Below, one piece after another: positions 8,245 through 16,404 of a stretch of DNA of 64,000 bases (position 1 is the stretch's first letter; every line of letters starts with the position of its first letter). Made by a program: the position numbers and the translations under genes. The notes below the pieces were generated by a model. It worked only from the letters and a program-made list of their open reading frames with translations. It did not search any database and was not told the origin of the DNA. The DNA comes from Bacteroidota bacterium (GTDB lineage: Bacteria > Bacteroidota > Bacteroidia > Bacteroidales > NBLH01), in assembly GCA_025361565.1 (NCBI GenBank), contig JANYKN010000116.1, positions 62,001-126,000 of the forward strand, in the 5' to 3' direction.

Positions 8245-8332
8245 CTGATAATTCAAAAATATTGGATATTTTTTAATGAACTTTTATTATAATAAATTAA
8301 TAATTTTCTATTTAAACCTAAAAATACTAAAT

Positions 8333-9535
8333 ATGAATATCAAATTATTACTTCGTTGTTCAATCTTCTTTTTATTTGTTGGTCTGGCATTCAATTCATG
8401 TCATCACGGAAATTCAAATATTGGAGAATCAGACAGTGATGACATTTTGAAAATAAAAGAACCAATTTTTGTTTTTGTTGGTACCTACACTGAAAATCAA
8501 GTTAATGCAACTGAAAAATCCAAAGGTATTTATGTGTACAAATTGGATCCAAAATCAGGTGAATTAAGCTTTGTCTGTGCTTCGCCCGAAACTGTTAATC
8601 CTTCTTATCTAGTCATCCATCCTTCAAAAAAATGGCTTTATGCAGTTAACGAAGTGGGTGAAGGCGATAAAAAAGGCTACATTAGCGCATTTAGCATTGA
8701 TCTTAAAAACAAGCAGTTACCATTTATCAATTCTGTTCCATCGCAGGGAACTTTTCCTTGTTATATCAACGTTGATCATTCTGGTAAATATGCTATGGCG
8801 GCAAATTACGGTAATGGAACTGTAGCTCTGTTTTCGATCAAGGCTGATGGTTCTTTATCCGAATCAATTTCAATGCACCAACATATGCGAAAAATGACCG
8901 ATGGACCTGAAGTTCAGCCTCATGCTCACATGATAATTCAAGGCCCAGGTGAACAATTTGTTTATTCCAGTGATTTGGGAACTGATATGGTTTGGGTTTA
9001 CAAACTTGATACAATTCATGGTAAGCTTGAACCTGCACTACTTCATATTCCTACGCAAAATGGTTCGGGCCCAAGGCATATTGAATTCCATCCGAAAAAA
9101 CCATGGGCTTATGTTATCAATGAGTTAAACGGAACTATCGAAGCTTTTGAAACTGGTCAGAAATTTGCTAATTGGAACCGTTTTCAAACCATTTCAACAT
9201 TGGCAGCCAACGACAGCGGGCCGGCATCTTGTGCTGATATCCATATTGCACCTTCGGGAAAATATTTGTATGCATCAAACCGTGGAGAAAAAAACAATCT
9301 GGCAATCTATGCAATTAACCAAGAATCTGGCGAACTGGAATTTATTGGCCATCAGGCAGCCGGTGGAAAAACACCGCGTAATTTTGTTATCGATCCAACC
9401 GGAACTTTCCTTCTGGTCGCAAACCAAAACACCAACAATATTGTTACTTTCAGAATTGATAAAGCAACAGGCAAACTGGTTGAAACAGGAAAATCGGTAA
9501 CAATTCCATCACCTGTTTGTTTGAAATTCTTTTAA
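8333..9535 (+). CDS. lipoprotein lactonase-family beta-propeller (6-phosphogluconolactonase-like)
   Basis: I take the start at 8333 (MNIKLLLRCSIFFLFVGLAF) because it gives a signal peptide with a lipobox ending at Cys23 (FNSC); the frame is open back to 8276. The mature protein is a seven-bladed propeller of the lactonase family (YbhE/Pgl-like): FVFVGTYTENQVNATEKSKG, YLVIHPSKKWLYAVNEVGEG, CYINVDHSGKYAMAANYGNG, GPRHIEFHPKKPWAYVINEL, TPRNFVIDPTGTFLLVANQN. Cytoplasmic members hydrolyse 6-phosphogluconolactone. A lipid-anchored form must act in the periplasm or at the surface, so its substrate is probably a different lactone or sugar acid. The CotH-like gene follows after 36 bases. Confidence 0.8.
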   Translation: MNIKLLLRCSIFFLFVGLAFNSCHHGNSNIGESDSDDILKIKEPIFVFVGTYTENQVNATEKSKGIYVYKLDPKSGELSFVCASPETVNPSYLVIHPSKKWLYAVNEVGEGDKKGYISAFSIDLKNKQLPFINSVPSQGTFPCYINVDHSGKYAMAANYGNGTVALFSIKADGSLSESISMHQHMRKMTDGPEVQPHAHMIIQGPGEQFVYSSDLGTDMVWVYKLDTIHGKLEPALLHIPTQNGSGPRHIEFHPKKPWAYVINELNGTIEAFETGQKFANWNRFQTISTLAANDSGPASCADIHIAPSGKYLYASNRGEKNNLAIYAINQESGELEFIGHQAAGGKTPRNFVIDPTGTFLLVANQNTNNIVTFRIDKATGKLVETGKSVTIPSPVCLKFF

Positions 9536-9571
9536 TTTGCACCTATAATTTATATCGCTCAATTCTACTTA

Positions 9572-11182
9572 ATGCAAAAACTATTTTCAATCGGACTAAT
9601 TATTTTCTTCATATTTAAGGTTCAAGCGCAATCGCTTGATTCTACAAATTTGCCCTTGATTATAATTGATACCCACGGGATGATAATACCTGATGACAAC
9701 AAAATAACTGCTTCGATGAGGATTATTTCAAACGGCTTAGACAAAAAAAACTGCCCCAATGATACAGGAAATATCTATTCCGGAGAAATTGGGATTGAAA
9801 TAAGAGGCAGATATTCAGCAAGTTTACCTCAAAAGCCCTATGGATTTGAAACAAGGGATTCATTCGGACAAAATCTTAATGTTTCTCTTTTAGATATGCC
9901 AAAAGAAAATGATTGGATTTTGCTTGCCAATTATAACGATAAATCATTTGTTCGAAATTCTCTGGCATTTAAAATCTTCCGCGACATGGGACACTATGCC
10001 CCAAGAACAAAGCTTTGCGAGGTAATTGTTGACGATAATTATCAAGGCATTTATAATCTTACAGAAAAAATAAAAATAGATAATGACAGGCTTAATATCG
10101 ATAAACTTATTTCGACTCAAAATGCAGGTGATGAGCTAACCGGGGGATATGTATTTTCAATTGATTATTACGATTGGTCAGATTCATGGCTTGGAAGCTA
10201 TGCTCCACTTGGATATCCAAACAAGCAAGTTTATTTTGTGTATAATTTCCCTAAGCCTAATGAAATTAGCCCAACCCAAAAAACTTACATCCAGAATTTT
10301 GTAACAAATCTTGAAAAAAATCTATATGGAACTGAATTTAAAGATCAAAATATAGGATATACTACTTATTTTGATGTTCAATCATTTATAGATTATTTTA
10401 TTGTAAACGAGCTGGCCAGAAATGTAGACGGATATAAAAAAAGTTGTTTTTATAACAAATCAAGGAATTCAAAAGGTGGCAAAATTGCTGCTGGGCCAAT
10501 TTGGGATTTTGATTGGGCCTGGAAAAATATTTGGGATTGTTCTATTTTTGCAGCAACCGATGGTTCCGGTTGGGCTTATAAAATTCTAGGATGTGACCCT
10601 TGGCCAACCCCAACAGGCTGGATTCCCAGATTAATGCAAGATCCGGCATTTGTTGATGCGCTAAAATTAAGATATACATCTTTGCGTAAAAACATTTTAA
10701 GTAATGCTTCACTTATAAATTATATCGATTCAGTAAATACTTTGATTGCAGATGCACAAGTCAGGCATTTTCAAAAGTGGCCTATTTTAGGCGAAAATGT
10801 TGGAGCACCTGAAGTGGATCCAATTCCTGATACTTTTGAAGGTGAAACATCTAAGTTTAAAAACTGGATTATAACTCGTTTGGCTTGGCTTGACGATCAG
10901 ATGCTGATTACTTCAGACCCAATTTTACCGGAATTTAAAAATGCAAAATCTTCTTGTACAATTTTCCCAAATCCTACTAAAGATATTCTTTCTTTTACAT
11001 CAAATAAACCTATTCATTCTGTAGTAATTTATAATTTTCTGGGAGAGAAATCAATTGACAAAAGTGAAATCGACTCCAAAGAATTTGAGATGAATATAAA
11101 ATCACTCAAACCGGGTTTATATTCAGCCAAAATTTTGTTGCAAAGCGGCGAAATATTGAGTGATAAAATTGCTATTGAATAA
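9572..11182 (+). CDS. CotH-kinase family protein with T9SS sorting domain
   Basis: 536 residues. A signal peptide (MQKLFSIGLIIFFIFKVQAQ) leads into a CotH domain: PQKPYGFETRDSFGQNLNVS, LLDMPKENDWILLANYNDKS, then RTKLCEVIVDDNYQGIYNLT and EKIKIDNDRLNI. The later GPIWDFDWAW holds the DxD-like metal motif of CotH kinases. From about residue 455 there is a linker and a type A T9SS C-terminal domain (IFPNPTKDILSF, ending KPGLYSAKILLQSGEILSDK). CotH proteins are secreted protein kinases in spore formers; similar domains are common in Bacteroidota, where the substrate is unknown. The product should cross the outer membrane by T9SS and stay on the surface. It lies between the lactonase and GH31 genes. 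Confidence 0.85.
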   Translation: MQKLFSIGLIIFFIFKVQAQSLDSTNLPLIIIDTHGMIIPDDNKITASMRIISNGLDKKNCPNDTGNIYSGEIGIEIRGRYSASLPQKPYGFETRDSFGQNLNVSLLDMPKENDWILLANYNDKSFVRNSLAFKIFRDMGHYAPRTKLCEVIVDDNYQGIYNLTEKIKIDNDRLNIDKLISTQNAGDELTGGYVFSIDYYDWSDSWLGSYAPLGYPNKQVYFVYNFPKPNEISPTQKTYIQNFVTNLEKNLYGTEFKDQNIGYTTYFDVQSFIDYFIVNELARNVDGYKKSCFYNKSRNSKGGKIAAGPIWDFDWAWKNIWDCSIFAATDGSGWAYKILGCDPWPTPTGWIPRLMQDPAFVDALKLRYTSLRKNILSNASLINYIDSVNTLIADAQVRHFQKWPILGENVGAPEVDPIPDTFEGETSKFKNWIITRLAWLDDQMLITSDPILPEFKNAKSSCTIFPNPTKDILSFTSNKPIHSVVIYNFLGEKSIDKSEIDSKEFEMNIKSLKPGLYSAKILLQSGEILSDKIAIE

Positions 11183-11281
11183 ATTGGTTCATGGATTTCT
11201 AGATATAAAATACAATGATTTCAATTATCAATTCGAAAACCTTGTTACTATACATTTACTTTCAACTATAAAAAAATAATA

Positions 11282-13909
11282 ATGAAACTTCTACTCATTT
11301 TCTTTTTTATTCCAGTGCTTTGCTATAGCCAACCGGTGCAAAATTTCACACGGGATAAAGACAAAGTTACAGTCACTCTTCCGAACGGAATCCTGAATAT
11401 TATTCCTTTGAGTGACAATGCTGCCCGAATTCAATTTTCAGTAGGAACTAAAATTGAAATTCCTGAACTTATCATTACTTCAACCATTCAAACTCCAGCT
11501 TTTGATGTTAAAGAATCTGATTCTGATATTGTTGTATCGCTTAAAAGCATAACAGTTTACCTTGATAAAAAAACAGGAGCTTTGTCTTATTCCGATAAGA
11601 TTGGAAATGTATTCTTGCGCGAAAAAGCAGGTGGTCGAAAACTAACAATTGATTCCATATCAGGTGAACCCTGTTATAATGCTTCACAAACCTTCCTGTC
11701 TCCAGATGATGAAGCGCTTTTTGGGTTAGGTCAATTTCAAGATGGGCAATTAAACCTCAAAGGTGTGAGCAGGAAGCTGGTTCAGGTCAATTCCCAAATT
11801 TCAATTCCCTTTTTATATTCCAATAAAGGATATGGTTTGCTTTGGCACCAATATGGTCTTACAGAATTCAATCTGCCAGAAAATGAAGTAGTTCTAGTGA
11901 AACAGCAGGATTCAACAAAAAAATCGGACTATTTGATGGAAATTACTACCACAAACGGCTCGCAGAAAGTATCTCAACAACAAGCCTATCACATGGGCAA
12001 ATTAAAAATTGATAAAAGTGGCGTTTATACAATATTCCTTGACCTGGGAGATATGGATAACCTCCATTTTGTTTCTATTGATGGTGAACCTGTAATTGAG
12101 CAAAGTAACTATTGGCTTACGCCAGCGGTGAGTACCCAAATTTATTTAAATGCAGGTGAACATAGTATCGAAGTAGTATGCAAATGGAGCAGTAGCCCAA
12201 AATTCAGGTGGAAACCGCTTGATAAGTTTACAACTTTGCAATCGCCAAATGCAAAAAACCTTGATTACGTTGTTTTTTATGGCCCCAAAGCTGATGATGT
12301 AATTGCATCCTACAGAAATTTGAGTGGAAATGTTCCCATGTTGCCGCTTTGGGCTTTTGGGTTTTGGCAAAGTCGCGAGCGATACACATCCGGCAAGCAA
12401 TTGGTAAAGACGGTTAAAGAATTCAGAGATCGTAATATTCCAATGGATGTAATTGTGCAGGATTGGCAATACTGGGGAAAGTACGGATGGGGAGTTCCAA
12501 AATTTGATGAAACAAGATATGCAAATCCTGCCGGATTTATTAAACAGATTCATAAATTGAATGCACGGTTATCTGTATCAATTTGGGAAAATGTGGATAA
12601 ATTTTCGGAAATAGGTAAAAGTTACGTTAACAACAATTATTATATTCCGAATAGCCTATGGCTAGATATGTTTAATCCTATGGCACGCAAAGCCCACTGG
12701 GATGTAATTAACAAAAATATGTTTAGTTATGGCGTAGATTCATGGTGGATGGATGCAACAGATCCTGGAAATGATGCATTGCATGAAAAGAAAACTTCGG
12801 CAGGATTGGGCGATTTTAACCGGCTAACCTATCCGCTTTTTGCAAGCCAGGCTATTTATGAAGGACAAAGAAAAACTACAGATGAGAAAAGGGTTTGCAT
12901 ACTAACACGGTCTGCTTTTGCCGGACAGCAAAGATATGCCACCATCAATTGGTCGGGCGATATTGGTAGCACCTGGGATGCATTTACTCGACAAATCGTT
13001 GCAGGTTTAAATTATACGATTACCGGAATGCCTTACTGGACAAGTAATATTGGTGGCTTTTTCCGCCCCGGATTACCTCAATTTAGCCCAGGAGAATCGC
13101 AATATACTGATGTAAAATATCACGAGCTTTTAACCCGGTGGTTCCAATGGGGCACTTTAAACCCAATTTTTAGGGTTCATGGCTATCAATCCGAAACAGA
13201 GCCATGGAAATATGGCAAAGAAGTAGAAGCCAATATGCTTAAAATGCTTAACCTCAGATATCGTTTGATCTCATATATATATTCCGAAGCCTGGATGGTT
13301 ACAAAAAATGGCTCTACTATGATGCGCCCTTTGGTAATGGATTTTCAGGACGATTATACTGCCTTGAACCATAAATATGAATACATGTTTGGAAAGGCTT
13401 TTCTTGTTGCCCCGGTTACAAAACCTGGTGTTTCTGTTTGGGATGTATATCTTCCAGAAAAATCAAGCTGGTTCGACTTCTGGTCAGGCAAACGATTTGA
13501 AGGAGGACAAACCATTCATACTCCTGCCCCACTCAGCAAAATACCATTATTTGTAAAGGCTGGCTCAATTATACCAATGGGCAAATTTATCCAATATACA
13601 AATCAAAAATCATCGGACACACTTGAGATAAGAGTTTATTCCGGTGCTGATGGCACTTTTAGTTTATACGAAGACCAAGGCGATAATTACAATTACGAAA
13701 AAGGAGAATATTCGACCATCCAATTTAATTGGGATGAAAAGCAGCAAGTATTGATTATTGGAGATGTTCAGGGACAGTTTTCAGGCATGTTACAAAAACG
13801 TGTTTTCAATATTATATGGATAAATGAACAAAGCGGCAACGGAATCAATGTTTGCAAAATTGACAAGCAGGTTAAATATGAAGGGAAGAAAGTTGTAATT
13901 GTGAAATAA
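11282..13909 (+). CDS. secreted GH31 alpha-glycosidase with inserted PA14-like domain
   Basis: 875 residues with signal peptide 1-17 (ending CYSQ). The N-terminal GH31 sandwich spans about 20-215 and includes GLGQFQDGQLNLKG. Residues about 232-305 form a PA14-like insert (GVYTIFLDLGDMDNLHFVSI, DGEPVIEQSNYW, AGEHSIEVVCKW). The TIM barrel follows from about 345 (LWAFGFWQSRERY, DVIVQDWQYWGKYGWG). The nucleophile is Asp491 in SWWMDATDP and the acid/base is probably Asp560 in NWSGDIGSTWDAF. C-terminal strand domains follow (PEKSSWFDFWSGKRFEGGQT). A PA14-containing layout is known for alpha-xylosidases acting on xyloglucan, so alpha-xylosidase is the best guess, alpha-glucosidase the alternative. 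No SusC/D pair is adjacent, so this is not a classic PUL. Confidence 0.88.
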   Translation: MKLLLIFFFIPVLCYSQPVQNFTRDKDKVTVTLPNGILNIIPLSDNAARIQFSVGTKIEIPELIITSTIQTPAFDVKESDSDIVVSLKSITVYLDKKTGALSYSDKIGNVFLREKAGGRKLTIDSISGEPCYNASQTFLSPDDEALFGLGQFQDGQLNLKGVSRKLVQVNSQISIPFLYSNKGYGLLWHQYGLTEFNLPENEVVLVKQQDSTKKSDYLMEITTTNGSQKVSQQQAYHMGKLKIDKSGVYTIFLDLGDMDNLHFVSIDGEPVIEQSNYWLTPAVSTQIYLNAGEHSIEVVCKWSSSPKFRWKPLDKFTTLQSPNAKNLDYVVFYGPKADDVIASYRNLSGNVPMLPLWAFGFWQSRERYTSGKQLVKTVKEFRDRNIPMDVIVQDWQYWGKYGWGVPKFDETRYANPAGFIKQIHKLNARLSVSIWENVDKFSEIGKSYVNNNYYIPNSLWLDMFNPMARKAHWDVINKNMFSYGVDSWWMDATDPGNDALHEKKTSAGLGDFNRLTYPLFASQAIYEGQRKTTDEKRVCILTRSAFAGQQRYATINWSGDIGSTWDAFTRQIVAGLNYTITGMPYWTSNIGGFFRPGLPQFSPGESQYTDVKYHELLTRWFQWGTLNPIFRVHGYQSETEPWKYGKEVEANMLKMLNLRYRLISYIYSEAWMVTKNGSTMMRPLVMDFQDDYTALNHKYEYMFGKAFLVAPVTKPGVSVWDVYLPEKSSWFDFWSGKRFEGGQTIHTPAPLSKIPLFVKAGSIIPMGKFIQYTNQKSSDTLEIRVYSGADGTFSLYEDQGDNYNYEKGEYSTIQFNWDEKQQVLIIGDVQGQFSGMLQKRVFNIIWINEQSGNGINVCKIDKQVKYEGKKVVIVK

Positions 13910-13950
13910 CTGTATTTCAATTTTTTTAGATCCGAAAGGATTTAAAAACG

Positions 13951-13982
13951 AGACCCGAAAGGTTTTAAAAACCTTTCGGGTC
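13951..13982. terminator. bidirectional terminator hairpin between convergent genes
   Basis: AGACCCGAAAGGTTTT and AAACCTTTCGGGTCT form a near-perfect 15-bp stem, followed by a T run on the plus side. It lies between the GH31 stop and the oppositely directed propeller gene. A degraded half copy (GATCCGAAAGGATTTAAAAA, 13929-13948) sits just before it. Hairpins of this ACCTTTCGGGT type recur in many Bacteroidetes genomes. Confidence 0.8.
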
Positions 13983-14005
13983 TGTTTTTTAAAAATCTTA
14001 ATCTT

Positions 14006-15244
14006 TTACTTTTCCTTAATATTATATGCCATCAACACTTTGCCATGCCTGATATAAAGAACCCCATCATTGATAACCGGATGAGCAAAATGCTCTTTGG
14101 TTCCTTTGTCGCATTTAAATTTACTTATAACTTCCATCTTTGTTCCGGTAAGCTTGATTAAATTCACATCTCCATTATCGGAATAGCAATACAACATATT
14201 ATCTGCTGAAATTAAAGCTCCCCTTCCCACTTTTAATGTATCTGTTACCGCACCGGTATTGGCATCCAGGCATTTTAACTTTTGGCTTCGATCGCTGCTG
14301 ATTATACTATTGTTTATTTTTACAAAACCATTGAAATTATTTTCAACATTATCATTTCGCCAAATTTGCTTGATACTCTTTCCATCGGCGGCAAGTTCTA
14401 ATTTAACAGCACCATTGCCATCACCCGCAACATAATAAATGAACCCCTTATCAAAAATTGGAGTATTACACTGTTGTTTGTTTGTTACATTTTCCTGCTT
14501 TTCGTTCCATAACAATTCGCCGGTATTGGCATCAAAACCCATTAAATAATAATTCGAAAATGTTACAAGAATATTGCGCAACGGTAGTTTAATTAACATT
14601 GGTGAGGTATAACTTGCTGTATCGCTTAAAGCTTTTGAAGTCCAAATTGTTTTTCCGGTAAACCTGTCCATCGCTGCAACATTTGTATTAACCCCACCCG
14701 GAAAACAATAAACATTCTTTTCGTCAACAAGCAACGACTCACTATAACCGAATTTAGGCATTATCCCATTTAAATCGGCAAGCATGTCTGTTGCCCATTT
14801 TTCTTTTCCTGATTTTTTTTCGAAGCAAGCAATTCTTCCGTTGCCCGAACAAGCATAAACCAAATCACCAATTATTGTTGGAGTGGAGCGCGAACCTGGA
14901 AACTTATTAGAAAACCCATTTCCTGTAAATTCTTTCCCGTTGGGAGTTTTCCACAGTAGTTTACCATTTAAATCAAATGCAAACACATGGCTTATGCTGT
15001 CCATTTCGCCATTTATAAAAAGCATATCTTTTGCAATTGATGGTGAACCATAACCATCGCCAATAATCTCAGAAAACCAAAGTAATCCGGGGCCATTTGT
15101 TGGCCAACTTTTTAATAGGTTTTTTTCATTATAAATTCCATCGCGGGATGTTCCGCACCATTGATAAATCTCTTGCGAAAATCCGACAAGAGAGATGGAT
15201 AATAAGAACATGAGAGCTGCAAGTTTTCTTTTCATTTTAAACAT
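14006..15244 (-). CDS. secreted PQQ-like beta-propeller protein
   Basis: 412 residues; the signal peptide (core KLAALMFLLSISLVGFSQ) may start at the second Met (15235). The body is built of PQQ-like propeller blades: GLLWFSEIIGDGYGSPSIAK, HVFAFDLNGKLLWKTPNGKE, VYACSGNGRIACFEKKSGKE, AAMDRFTGKTIWTSKALSDT, YYLMGFDANTGELLW. There is no complete quinoprotein dehydrogenase site (no Asp/Glu-Ca motif set I could find), so a scaffold or binding role is more likely than PQQ-dependent oxidation. It is monocistronic by layout, between the terminator at 13951 and the repeat region. Family is clear, function unknown. Confidence 0.75.
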   Translation of the reverse strand: MFKMKRKLAALMFLLSISLVGFSQEIYQWCGTSRDGIYNEKNLLKSWPTNGPGLLWFSEIIGDGYGSPSIAKDMLFINGEMDSISHVFAFDLNGKLLWKTPNGKEFTGNGFSNKFPGSRSTPTIIGDLVYACSGNGRIACFEKKSGKEKWATDMLADLNGIMPKFGYSESLLVDEKNVYCFPGGVNTNVAAMDRFTGKTIWTSKALSDTASYTSPMLIKLPLRNILVTFSNYYLMGFDANTGELLWNEKQENVTNKQQCNTPIFDKGFIYYVAGDGNGAVKLELAADGKSIKQIWRNDNVENNFNGFVKINNSIISSDRSQKLKCLDANTGAVTDTLKVGRGALISADNMLYCYSDNGDVNLIKLTGTKMEVISKFKCDKGTKEHFAHPVINDGVLYIRHGKVLMAYNIKEK

Positions 15245-15344
15245 TTAAGTGGGTTAATAAGTGATTTCGGCAGGTTAATTTCTAACCTTTGAAGTTTGCT
15301 AAATTAACAATTTGATACGTTATTCAAAAATTGTGGTCGGGATC

Positions 15345-15440
15345 AATGTATGATAGTAGCCGTCAGACATTTTTTTTGCATTCCAGTAGAGACGAACGGC
15401 TGTGCATGCGTTCCAGTAGAGACGCACGACCGTGCGTCTC
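15345..15440. repeat. palindromic GAGACGCACG element and an imperfect direct copy
   Basis: GAGACGCACG (15419-15428), AC, then CGTGCGTCTC (15431-15440) make a perfect 10-bp inverted repeat. About 35 bases upstream there is a diverged copy sharing TTCCAGTAGAGACG. Short GAGACGCACG/CGTGCGTCTC palindromes are dispersed in many Bacteroidetes genomes. A worn copy of the neighbouring 21-bp unit (GTAGCCGTCAGACAT, 15350-15364) lies on the far side, as if these palindromes had landed within the tandem array. Confidence 0.6.
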
Positions 15441-15460
15441 AACAAATTCCAATCCAAACA

Positions 15461-15775
15461 GAGGCAGTCATACATCTGACACAAGCAATCATGCATCTGA
15501 CAGAGGCGGTCAGACATCTCATAGGGGTAATCAGACATCTGACAAAGGCTATCATACATCTGACAGGAGCAGTCAGATATCTGACAGTGGCGGTCAGACA
15601 TCTCATAGGGGTAATCAGACATCTGATAGAGGCGGTCAGACATCTGACAGTGGATGTCAGACATCTGACACAGGCAGTCAGATATCTTATAGAGGAAGTC
15701 AGACATCTGACAGCGGCGGTCAGACATCTGACACAGGCTGTCATCTCTCGGTTAGAGACAGTCATACCTCTTACA
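15461..15775. repeat. 21-bp tandem repeat array, about 15 units
   Basis: Fifteen consecutive units of exactly 21 bases, each with the core GTCAGACATCTGACA or a close variant (ATCAGACATCTGACA, GTCAGACATCTCATA, GTCAGATATCTGACA), separated by a 6-base variable part such as GAGGCG, GTGGCG or GGGGTA. The last two units are degraded. Two adjacent units recur as a pair (GAGGCG/GGGGTA near 15503 and GTGGCG/GGGGTA near 15587), pointing to duplication of multi-unit blocks. Because 21 is a multiple of three, several frames stay open on both strands, giving long but non-coding-looking frames (seven-residue periods such as QTSDRGG). No start context or homology supports a gene. Array and flanks fill the space between the propeller gene and glnB. 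Confidence 0.9.
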
Positions 15776-15802
15776 GACGTTGCCACACCTACTAAATACA
15801 AA

Positions 15803-15831
15803 AAAGGGGCTACTTATGGAATAGCCCCTTT
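15803..15831 (-). terminator. terminator of the torF-amt-glnB operon
   Basis: A perfect 10-bp stem (AAAGGGGCTA / TAGCCCCTTT) with a 9-base loop is followed, on the minus strand, by a run of six T. It lies 86 bases past the P-II stop codon, where minus-strand transcription of the ammonium operon should end, and also separates it from the repeat array. Confidence 0.8.
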
Positions 15832-15916
15832 CAATGCAAATGAAAAACTCTCATTTAATTAATAAACCTAACAAAATTTTAAAAATCTATATTTTATCCC
15901 GACAATTGCAAACGGA

Positions 15917-16267
15917 CTATTCCTTGATATACAAAGATTCATCCCCTCTTTCGCCTGTCCGTATTCGATACGATTCTTCACAATCATAAACAAATATTTT
16001 ACCATCGCCAACTTTACCCGTGTAGGCTGTTTTTAAGAGGCAGTCTATCGTTTTTTGAAGATTGATATCACGGACTACAATGGAAAGTGTTCTTCTTGAT
16101 ATAAATTCAGTATCATCGGAAGTGCCCCTATACGAGCCCCTTCGTTTTTTTTCGTTTCCAACTCCTGTTGTATCCCAATAGGAGAAAAAATCAATGTCAA
16201 TTGCATGCAAAGCCTCTTTTACTTCCTGAAACTTTGATACCCTTATTATTGCTTCGATCTTTTTCAT
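15917..16267 (-). CDS. P-II nitrogen regulatory protein, Tyr51 absent
   Basis: 116 residues, the usual P-II length. Conserved parts: KKIEAIIRVSKFQEVKEAL (first strand and helix), YRG at 46-48, TGKVGDGKIFV (B-loop), and RIRTGERG (C-loop, ATP and 2-oxoglutarate site). P-II trimers sense energy and 2-oxoglutarate and block Amt channels with their T-loops. At position 51, where proteobacterial GlnB/GlnK carry the uridylylated Tyr, this protein has Asp (YRGTSDD), so control by GlnD-type uridylylation is unlikely. The T-loop is also unusually basic (NEKKRRGSYR). It is encoded 137 bases downstream of amt, the normal order for a GlnK partner. Confidence 0.9.
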   Translation of the reverse strand: MKKIEAIIRVSKFQEVKEALHAIDIDFFSYWDTTGVGNEKKRRGSYRGTSDDTEFISRRTLSIVVRDINLQKTIDCLLKTAYTGKVGDGKIFVYDCEESYRIRTGERGDESLYIKE

Positions 16268-16404
16268 ATCTTAATTAATTTATATGTTATATATCTTTTA
16301 AAAAGCCAGTTATATCATTACTTTCACTAATTGAGCAATGGATAATACCGTATTGCTATAATTTACTCAAATTTACAAAAAACCAATGGAATGAAGCAGA
16401 ACTT

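Noticed and set aside
8276-8332. Upstream start for the lactonase lipoprotein
   Set aside because: It adds 19 residues ahead of a normal lipoprotein signal; the ATG at 8333 gives a standard signal length.
15461-15775. CRISPR array
   Set aside because: Units are directly abutting 21-mers with graded changes; there are no unique spacers of constant length, no leader and no cas genes.
15331-15862. Long open frames on both strands over the repeat array (up to about 170 residues)
   Set aside because: They arise because a 21-base unit keeps frames open. Composition is a seven-residue repeat with no start context, no ribosome site and no known fold.
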